Under the pieces are notes generated by a model that did no database searches, was not told the origin of the DNA, and saw only the letters and a list, made by a program, of their open reading frames with translations. The position numbers were made by a program, and so were the translations under genes. Below are positions 56,291 to 64,000 of a stretch of 64,000 nucleotides of DNA, in pieces (within the stretch, counting starts at the first letter, position 1; the number at the start of each line of letters is the position of its first letter). This DNA is from Ypsolopha sequella (Eukaryota; Arthropoda; Insecta; Lepidoptera; Ypsolophidae), in contig OW204000.1 of assembly GCA_934047225.1 (NCBI GenBank), positions 10,992,001 through 11,056,000 of the forward strand. Reading direction: 5' to 3'.

Positions 56291-56524
56291 AAATAATTTT
56301 CTTCAGTGCCTTTCATGTATTATCTGTGATCTTTTCATTGCAAAATAGTCCTTAAGAGAGGGTTATAAATGCTATATATCGTTGCATAATATAACATATT
56401 TTTGCTTCAGGTTTACAATTTTAATGTTATTTTGATCTTTGAAACAAAAATGTATATATTTCGATCTGAAAGACAAACAGACAACAACCTTTTACCGCAG
56501 AGCATCCGTTCGTAACTTTGACCT

Positions 56525-56965
56525 TTTTAGGGTTCCGTAACCAATGGGTACCAAACAGGATCCAATTACTAAGCCTACGCTGTCTGTCCGTCCGTTTGTC
56601 TGTCACAGGAGTTTATAGTTTCAGCCATAATGGATAGCCAGTTGAAATTTTTACAAAATATGTGTCACTATGGCTTTTATCACGGAAAGCAACGTTTCAA
56701 CATTATTCAATTCAGCTCTATATTCAAAACTGTAATAAGCACAAGTTTAAAATTTGGTCCGATAAAACAACAAATAATAAAATTTTGGGTTCCCTACCCA
56801 GAGGGTGTGAATTTGTCAAATTGCTTTTCAGGCGCTCACGCTACCATTTTAGCGTCTTCTACATGTATTGTTCTTATTTACCATATAGTATTTTTTGGAC
56901 TCCATACTGTATTGTGTTGTGGTACGGAGCCCTTTCTGCGCGAATTCAACTCGTACTTTTTCTAC
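56525..56965 (+). repeat. Lepidopteran 'GGTTCCGTA' repeat, standard copy
   Basis: It opens TTTTTAGGGTTCCGTAACCA, passes the strand-biased GCTGTCTGTCCGTCCGTTTG tract and AGCCAGTTGAAATTTTTACA, and closes TGGTACGGAGCCCTTTCTGC then GCGAATTCAACTCGTAC. The short inverted GGTTCCGTA/TACGGA(G/A)CC words at both ends are typical. Open frames inside are incidental. Confidence 0.65.
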
Positions 56966-57576
56966 CTTTTTCTTCTATTGAACGAAAATTTTAAATTTAT
57001 AATAACAGTATATTAGCAGCCAGCAACAACAGAAATCTACTCGTTAACTTGCCACAAAATGCTTTTCTTTTCATACCCTCTATCAGCTTTAATTTATTCC
57101 TCCAAGTATAAAAGGATTTTTGGGGAGAACTGTTGCGTCGTTAACGATATTGTAATTTCATTATTTGTATTTTTCCGAATACTTTTAATCACCGGGGGTT
57201 TCTTTCTTTATCCCCCCCCCCCTACCCCCTCTTTACTGAAAGGAAGGGGAAGGCAAATCAGATTTCAATTTCAATTAGCGAAGGATATTTTGCAAAAAAG
57301 AAAATCCAAACAACTCAATGAGTATTGATGAGTCTGGTTGTTAATTTACGTAAATGAGTCATTTGAACAGGGGAGGTGCTCAAATGGTATTTTTTTTCCT
57401 GTTGGATGAATTTTTACAGATTGTACATTTAAAATGTACGTCTGGTAACAAGAAAAGTAATAATTACAAAATGAAATTGAACATTGAAATTTTGTAAAGG
57501 TTGCTCAAAATCTTGATTAGGTAAGATGTCCCCAATTTGGAAAATAATTCTTTCAGTCTTTTTCTGTTATTTTTAT
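56966..57576. other. Non-coding DNA with an 11-C homopolymer
   Basis: The C run lies at 57212-57222. No gene or family match. Confidence 0.5.
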
Positions 57577-57942
57577 TTAAGGCACTTTATGGTGCAAAAG
57601 TGCTGCCACTTTATAAAAAAAAAAACATTTACTTATTAGAATAATTATTGAAAATCTGCTCAAGTAAATGCGTAGATATAGCAATGAGCTATTTTTAAAT
57701 AGCATAGTTTTTATAGACAACGTCTTTGATGAGCTAAAATTTTAACTTATGCCAAAAGCGGCCGTTTTAAGTTAAAAATTTTAGCACATCAATGACGTTG
57801 TCTATGAAAACTATGCTATTTAAAAATAGTTCATTGCTATATTTAAGCATTTACTTGAGCAGATTTTCAATAACTATTCTAGTAATTAAATTATGTAATT
57901 TTTTCTAAAGTGGCAGCACTTTCACAACATATAGCGCCTTAA
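57577..57942. mobile_element. TTAA-flanked fold-back MITE (S)
   Basis: TTAAGGCAC at the left and GCGCCTTAA at the right close arms of about 170 bp. The arms include AGTGCTGCCACTTTA, AAAATCTGCTCAAGTAAATG and GACAACGTCTTTGATGAGCT with complements. The spacer is TGCCAAAAGCGGCCGTTTT. One arm has scattered substitutions and small indels. Confidence 0.8.
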
Positions 57943-59585
57943 TAACTATTGGCTTTGATTGGTACAGCGAAATTGATGCTAGGGAACTCTGTAAAAAAAA
58001 AACATGTCCATAAAAACGTAACTACAATTCATTGTCAGATTATTTCGAAACTGAAGTTGCAAATCATATTTTTGTGTTTTTTTTTGGTTAAATAAGCTTG
58101 CCATTAAACAAGACTAATGAAAATTATGATTGGTATGAAAAATATGACCAAACTTTAATTGTTGCGAGTGTCAATAGAAAATGCTGAGGCCTAGATTTCT
58201 TAGTCGAGCATTTACATAATAATATCTAACTTTGAAAATTAAATATAATTTATTTTATCTACTTCCATATTGCAATAAGGCAACATCAAAAGCAGTTTTA
58301 TAAGTATCTACATTGTTTATCCAATGTTATATTACATTATAACACCGCGATTTTGCGCTGCGATTGGCTCAATTTATTATAACACCGCTAGAGAGTCAAT
58401 CAACAACAGACACGAGAAGTAAGGCCCGACCTTATTTCTTATGCCATGCCTCGTTTATCCTGATTGCCCATCAAGGCAGCATTACCGGATGACGCACCCG
58501 CGTTTGATGAACGAGTATCCTTTTTTTAATTTTTTATGAAATTTATAGTTGAAAATATTATAAATAAAAACGATATTTTGATGGTAGTAGATAAAGTATT
58601 GTATGCAACTTAACATAATTAGACATTGGGACACTCGTGCAAAACTATAACGAAACTCATTTCGTTCGTTTCGTAAACAAGCATTCGTGTCACAATATCT
58701 CAAATTATGTTACAGTTGCACAAAATAATACTATAGTAGAATTAATGAGGTTACAACGAGAGGAAAACTGCTAAGATTTAATTTGCGTTAACAGAAATGC
58801 AAACTTCAAACCATGAAATTAGCCATCACAAGTTTAATTTCCTTCATTACAAACGATACACAACGATATGTCATTCGTCAGCTTACAGTGCATAACATAC
58901 CCTCCATTATCCAATTATTTCTAACCTTTCAGCATCAAGTCTTTCAGTGCACCTGTAATTACTAGCTCACTTGCTATAACCTGCTAAGTTTGAACGTCGT
59001 GCATGACAGTCTAAGTGATTGTATGAAGTAATAAGGCAAGGAGCTAGTAACGTTGAAGAACTAGACAGATATTGCGTTTGGGCGTTTGTGCATTGCTCAA
59101 GTGTGATATTTGTTTTATAGATTAATTCAATTTTATAATCAAATCAGTCCTTGACTAAACTGTCGAGCTGTTAATCATGTCAGGGAAATTGAACATACAC
59201 TAGTGCAGAAACGCTTTTATACGATTTTATAAAGACTTATTAATTTATACCAAATTCTTTATTGCCTTTTGTGTGTGGAAGGAACCACAGGAAAAAAAAA
59301 GACTACTTTAAGGCGCTGCAGATATCAAAGTATATATATATTTAACTTTACACATGTCATGAGTACACAGCTGCATGCTAAATAAAACAACCACCGAATT
59401 CGACATTTTGACAAAATGAGTAAAGTACCGACCTAAAAAGTAAGCATCACAGTATAGGTTAAAACAACACCTCTGTACCTGCAATTAGGCATAAAATTAA
59501 TTGAGTTTATGTTTGTCACTCTGCGCCTTGTAACTCAGTCGTAAAGTAAAGTGAGCACACTTCCATTTTATTTAATTGCCTAGAT
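57943..59585. other. AT-rich non-coding DNA
   Basis: ATTATAACACCGC occurs twice, 50 bp apart (58335 and 58377). A lone TTAAGGCGCTGCAG at 59308 resembles a TTAA MITE tip. No gene. Confidence 0.45.
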
Positions 59586-59974
59586 TTAAGAGGCTATCCG
59601 AATTTTATTTTTGTCACTGTCACTCCAAGCGAAAACACGCTCAGTGCGAGAGGGGCGGATTCAGGGCGAAAGCGAAAAATGTTAGTTGTATAATTTTTAT
59701 AAAAAAATCTCTAGATATTGTTGAAACACACCTAAAAAAATATGTTTGAGTTCTATATATGGTTCCTATTCGTCAAACGAGAAGAAAAAGTGTGTTTGAA
59801 GACCTCATTTCAACAATTATTTATATCAAGGAAAATTTATCCAAACATGTTTTTCAATTACAAAACCCTAGATTGTATAGTCAAAACCATATACCAGAAA
59901 TTCATTAAAATTTTCCGTGTATTTCATGAAATGCACAAAAAAGAAGCACCTCTATTTTTTACATATCGCCTTAA
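59586..59974 (+). mobile_element. TTAA-flanked MITE, family A, divergent copy
   Basis: It starts TTAAGAGGCTATCCGAATTT and ends CATATCGCCTTAA. The CTCAGTGCGAGAGGGGCGGA block ties it to the copy at 681, but the rest differs strongly, so it is a subfamily. The two tips are not equal (AGAGGC against GGCGAT). Confidence 0.65.
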
Positions 59975-60826
59975 GTAATGATAACCAATAATAAATCCCT
60001 TTCTTTATCGTGACCCTCCTATTTCACAGCATAGAGGATTCCATGTTTTACACAACGACGATAACTGTGCTAAAAATAGTTTTAGGATTTGGAGGTCAGT
60101 CATTTGTAATGACTAAGCTCTTAGCCTATAAACCCTTCGGTGGCGACCTGGCTGGAATAATGAATTATTTGAGGCTCGCGTGCGCCAATCGCCACCGGCC
60201 TAATTAGATAATGACGACGCTTTTGCTTTCATATCAAAGGTATGGTGAAAATTATTTTTTTAAATAATTTCCCTCGTCGGATGTCATGTCTTGTAATTTG
60301 TAAGGCTACAGACACTAAAGAGTAGCCTTTTTTTTTTTTTAAAGTGCTACGTATGGAATTGCAAATCACAAAACATTTTTATTTTTTCAATAGCAAGTTT
60401 GTTTTTTATTAACTGACTTCTAAAAAGGAGGGTATCAATTCGGTATGTAAGTATGCATTTATATTTGTTTGCATATGTCTCGGAAAGCTATTTTTGACAT
60501 ACACTTTGCATTCCTTAACTAAGGGCTAACAAAAATTAACTTTTTACTGTTTAAAATATTAACCTAAAATGAATTTTCGTCATGGGACGTTATTACGTCA
60601 GTTCGTTTAAATATAAAAAAGTTTAGAATATGCGATTACAAAATTAAAAAACCAAATCCAAATATTTCTCATATCTTTTGGCATTACATCGTATAAAATT
60701 CGCTTTTTCTTGCAACATTTTCCAATTATTAATATGTTTATTGTTTTTGTTTTATGTTGTTTATTAATATGTTTGTCAGTTTAATGTGTTATTAATTTCA
60801 CAAATAAAATGAAATAAATAAATATA
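59975..60826. other. Non-coding DNA, nothing recognised
   Basis: A poly(T) run lies near 60329-60340. 60100-60220 is less AT-rich and apparently single-copy. No gene supported. Confidence 0.45.
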
Positions 60827-60905
60827 TCGTCACAACATGAATCCCCCAGGAGGTGTCAGAGCTGTTGCGAGTGTGAACTGTGATATGCAAGTCACAGTCC
60901 ATTGA
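60827..60905 (-). mobile_element. SINE-1 3' fragment
   Basis: On the minus strand it ends ATTCATGTTGTGACGATATA then an (ATTT)n-like tail, preceded by GACTGTGACTTGCATATCAC. Confidence 0.65.
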
Positions 60906-60942
60906 GCATATTTAATTCCGTGCGATTTTGAATGAAGCACGT

Positions 60943-61630
60943 TTATGATTGGTGGCAATGGATAGGTAATGAGCTGTAGAATCGTGTACTACCAGCGGGT
61001 CTACCGCGTAATTCTCATTTTCATCAACATCAACTTGAGGTTGAAATTTGATGTGCGTGCGACGACGCCCGCCTAACATGCCATCTCTTTTGCACGCGTT
61101 GAATTTCGCATGCATTTGCTTGAAGCTGATACAAATGAGAATTACGCGGTAGAGCCCCAGGTGTTTTGTCTCAAAGTTTGTTGTCGTAATTTTTCAACAA
61201 ATTTTTTTTTTTCTTAAACTTTACTTTTGGCTTTAAGAGCTGATTGTCAAAATGTACTTTACATTTCTGCCAACGGCTTTCAAAAAAAAAAAAATTTCAA
61301 AACACAGCAAGTTTTGGCTTCAGGTAGGAAACTGCTGAAGAAATTTTTGTGAAAACAATACGTATATATATATATGCGATTGGTGAAACTTGAAATAAAA
61401 ACACATCTTGAAATAAAACGTAAAAAAAGTAATATAATTTTGTGAAATATACGTCGACTTACTCGTAATATCCTCACGTCAACAAACGATACACGATAGG
61501 GTTTGGGAAAAAAATCTATACAAAAAAAATATGACGTCATACACCGGCTAGATCAAACTTTGAAACAAAACACCCGGTAGTACACGATTCTATAGCTTAT
61601 TTCATTATCTATCCATTGTCACCAATCATA
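60943..61630. mobile_element. MITE (K) with about 75-bp arms, interrupted by a second MITE
   Basis: TATGATTGGTGGCAATGGAT and TGTAGAATCGTGTACTACC on the left pair with GGTAGTACACGATTCTATAG and ATCCATTGTCACCAATCATA on the right. The next inner block, GGTGTTTTGTCTCAAAGTTTG, pairs with CAAACTTTGAAACAAAACACC. On the left side these two blocks are separated by the insertion at 60995-61157. Confidence 0.75.
60995..61157. mobile_element. MITE with GGGTCTACCGCG end (J), nested
   Basis: GGTCTACCGCGTAATTCTCA at the left is mirrored by TGAGAATTACGCGGTAGAGC at the right. The interior has GCCATCTCTTTTGCACGCG, also seen in family I. It splits the left arm of K. Confidence 0.7.
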
Positions 61631-61634
61631 TATA

Positions 61635-61791
61635 CAGTGCTCCCACAGTAATAATCCGCATACAAATCTTCGCCACTGTTCGGCAAAGTTCGTATTTCTT
61701 TAATCAACAACATATCAACAAGGTCACGTGGTACGTCCGGTCGCTCGGCTATAGATTTGTAAGCGCATTATTTATTACTTTGGAAGCACTG
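61635..61791. mobile_element. Short MITE with mariner-like ends (L)
   Basis: CAGTGCTCCCACAGTAATAA and CATACAAATCT on the left pair with AGATTTGTAAGCGC and TTATTACTTTGGAAGCACTG on the right. TA flanks both ends. The core CTTCGCCACTGTTCGGCAAA is shared with 30251-30402. It starts 5 bp from the end of K. Confidence 0.75.
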
Positions 61792-62576
61792 TACTTGCTT
61801 CATTCGAAATCTCACGAACGGTTTTTTTATTAACATTATGCGCCATAACTGATAAGAATAATCTAAGGTCAAAAGAAAGTTGAATTAAAAAATTTAAATT
61901 AATTTCCAAATTGAGTTTACAATAACAGACTCAATTCGTCCAAGTTTATTCAACGACACGGACCAATTAAGGGCGGACGTCGCGGAAATCACAATTAAAA
62001 GGAATCCTCGACGATCTTCCGACTAAATGACTTCTTTGCTTGTTAATTCCTTGTCTCTTGAAAAAAAATCAGGAAAGTGCAAGTCGCTTAAGAGTGGGTT
62101 CTTGCAAAATTAATTTGGAGTTGTATTCAGTTTTTATATGGATGTTTATTGGTTTTGGTAAAACTTTCAGGAACAAGCTTTAATTATATCGAGATACCTG
62201 TTTTTGAATCATATTAAAAATGCCCATTTGATCTGTATTCCGTTTGTAGTAAATGGTTTTCAAACCCCAATGGAACCCCTAAAACTCTAGAGGTTCAGAT
62301 TAATTCCAAGTGAGAGTCGATTGTTTGCGTAAGCCTCAGAAGGGAAACATCACCTCACCGCCACCGGCTTAAAAAAATAATTAAAATTCTTAATCACTCT
62401 TGACTCGAACCCTCCGGAGATTCAGTTTGTCTTGGTTTGTCAAGAACGCTCTTAAGAAAATATCTGAGGAAAAAACGACGCTGGTTTGCAAATTCGTTTT
62501 ATGTGGATGCAATTTGTGTTACTTTCGCGTTGTTAACCGCTTACATTATTGAAAGTATTTTAAAGTCACACGAAGT

Positions 62577-62578
<2 letters not shown>
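61792..62578. other. Repeat-poor DNA, candidate conserved non-coding tract
   Basis: 61940-62050 contains CCAATTAAGGGCGGACGTCG and CACAATTAAAAGGAATCCTC and is less AT-rich. No family match and no coding frame. Confidence 0.3.

Positions 62579-62607
<29 letters not shown>
62579..62607. repeat. (TA)n microsatellite
   Basis: About 14 TA units form the tail of the adjoining minus-strand SINE-1 copy. Confidence 0.9.
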
Positions 62608-62609
<2 letters not shown>

Positions 62610-62703
62610 TCACGACATGAATCTCTAAGGGGGTGTCAGAGGTGTTCCCGAGTGTGAACCATGAAAATGCAAGTCACAGTCCATACTCGGTATACCCGCG
62701 CAT
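62608..62703 (-). mobile_element. SINE-1 3' fragment
   Basis: On the minus strand GACTGTGACTTGCATTTTCA, GGGAACACCTCTGACACCCC and ATTCATGTCGTGAAG lead into the (TA)n tail. The 5' part ends at family N. Confidence 0.7.
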
Positions 62704-62893
62704 AAAATAACCACTTACAGAATGTTTATTCCGCATAACTAGCGAAAACAGGCGCACGCACACATAGACGCGTACGAACGATGATCTTGGAGATACTCGG
62801 TTGAATGCCAATACGAAATTCCGCCGAGATCATCATACGTACGCGTCTATGCACGTGTGTGTCTGTTTTGGCTCCGTCGTTGAGTCGGCCTTC
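62704..62893 (-). mobile_element. MITE family N, copy 2, uninterrupted
   Basis: It runs from AAAATAACCACTTACAG to GAGTCGGCCTTCTGGTAGTA, the reverse of 32345-32715 without the nested element. Internal inverted pairing includes AACAGGCGCACGCACACATA and its counterpart. Confidence 0.65.
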
Positions 62894-62935
62894 TGGTAGT
62901 ATCTATTTTGTGGCGGCGGGCGGCGTCATTGTTGC

Positions 62936-63051
62936 AAGGGTTTCGGCACCGCGCTCACCAACCCGCCTGCTTAGCGTGTGCATTTCTTCCAGGAGGACCG
63001 CCAACAGAGGCGAAATGTTGGATTGGCAGAACCAGGCTGATGGATGGATGA
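62936..63051 (+). mobile_element. Family R 3' fragment
   Basis: AAGGGTTTCGGCACCGCGCT, CACCAACCCGCCTGCTTAGC and the ending GGCTGATGGATGGATG match the last part of 22990-23329, with an internal change before the tail. Confidence 0.65.
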
Positions 63052-64000
63052 ATAACGCTATCAAAGTTTGATCACTATCCGCTAATACCGGGGGCATCAA
63101 GCGAAAAGGGCATATCTACAAAAATATAAAGTATCAACTAATCATTCTTAAATATTTTTCTTTAATTATGAAAACGACTTTTCACGTCGTAGACTAAGGT
63201 ATAATAGTGTCCATAACCAAAGGAGCAACCGTTACTTTTTCAGTACATTATAGAGTTAATAAATATGGAGATTCACTAAAAAAAGATGGAATTTTTGGAG
63301 CTCAGAATATCTGTAGATACGCCTTTTTTAGTTTGATGCCCTCGACATATTATTATATCGGTTGCAATACGCTAACAACTAGATTTTTATTAAATGTAGG
63401 GAGTAGGTATACCAAGTTTAAATATGTATTAACATACAACTAATGATATACGATGTATGCAATGCATGATACTTTTTCAAGAATTTGTATAAAATCTGTG
63501 TCAAAAATCAACTTTTAAGTAAATTTTTTTTTATTTTGTTATAGGTTAGGGTTCAGCCTCAAAATATTAACGCTTCGTACATCCTTTGCATGTCAACGGG
63601 TAGTTTTGTGCGCTTCTTGGGCAATGGGCATATTTCGATTATTTGAACCCAGTCTTTTAGACGCGTGGTTTAACTCTTCTTAACTAGGCAATAGAGATGA
63701 TATTTGTTAAAAATGTAAACAAAACTTATACGCGCTAAGCGTGATGTGACGTTTCATTATGTTTAGCCTAATTTGAGAATAATTTGGTCTTGTGAGAAGA
63801 TGTAGTACAAAATAATAAAAATAATTGACTTTGACATGTTAGACCGGTGATGCCAGTGAAGCCGTTATGAGAACAATGAAAAAAAAATTGTTTAAGTAAT
63901 TAAAAAATAAAATAAATAAATAAATAAGTTAAATTCATCCAGTGACGTGGTTAAAACATAGTCAAAGTGAGTTAGAAAAGCGTAACACATTAGAAGATCT
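63052..64000. other. AT-rich non-coding DNA to the window end
   Basis: (AAAT)n lies near 63903-63928, possibly a retroelement tail. A 78-codon open frame at 63207-63443 lacks an ATG start and resembles no known family. Confidence 0.45.

Noticed and set aside
56630..57016. 128-codon plus-strand frame
   Set aside because: It lies inside the GGTTCCGTA repeat and overlaps a second frame of similar length, as expected in AT-rich DNA with few stops.

Overview
This window looks like intergenic or intronic DNA from an animal, most likely a moth or butterfly (Lepidoptera). That is an inference from repeats, not from a gene. The DNA is AT-rich and has no intact protein-coding gene, rRNA or functional tRNA gene that I can support on either strand. 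The lepidopteran signature is a set of interspersed repeats I recognise from that order. They include a tRNA-headed SINE with an internal GGAAAACAT-CGTGAGGAAACC-type block (29781-30143, 140-452 and relatives), the 'GGTTCCGTA' repeat with an AAACCGG-CTAAGTGCA-type end (49928-51155, 56525-56965), and a non-LTR or SINE-like family ending in (GGAT)n (22990-23329, 33185-33543, 42366-42684).

Most annotated sequence is non-autonomous DNA transposons, that is, MITEs and fold-back elements. I separate about twenty families. Several insert at TTAA: family A (681, 3712, 19576, 54896, 59586), family B (17075, 21799, 41002, 41892, fragment 39286), and single elements at 45125 and 57577. A mini-piggyBac with a 17-bp inverted repeat and a remnant of transposase-like coding sequence lies at 47034-47341. 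Others have TA-flanked, Tc1/mariner-like ends (2789, 3905, 4725, 33715, 47920, 53615, 61635). Nested insertions allow relative dating at 24803-25329, 32345-32715, 53530-53990 and 60943-61630.

The two most striking objects are large palindromes. At 41002-42359 two apparently identical copies of MITE B face each other around a further 422-bp inverted region, making a 1.36-kb fold-back structure. At 52009-52630 a 622-bp snapback with 271-bp arms follows directly after a frameshifted OTU-type protease remnant (51492-51949) whose catalytic cysteine is replaced by serine. A third palindrome (37761-37963, 96-bp arms, one mismatch) has a GC-rich core shared with three or four other sites. There is also a 42-bp minisatellite (48460-48835) and a locally amplified repeat (49928-51155).

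Between the repeats are longer tracts of apparently single-copy DNA (about 1.1-2.8 kb, 9.4-11.4 kb, 25.5-29.0 kb, 34.5-37.3 kb, 42.7-45.1 kb, 54.0-54.6 kb, 61.8-62.6 kb). Some are less AT-rich and dense in TAATTA-type words, so they could hold conserved regulatory DNA of a neighbouring gene. That cannot be tested from one sequence. No genes work together here: the window is a layered record of transposable elements in non-coding DNA.
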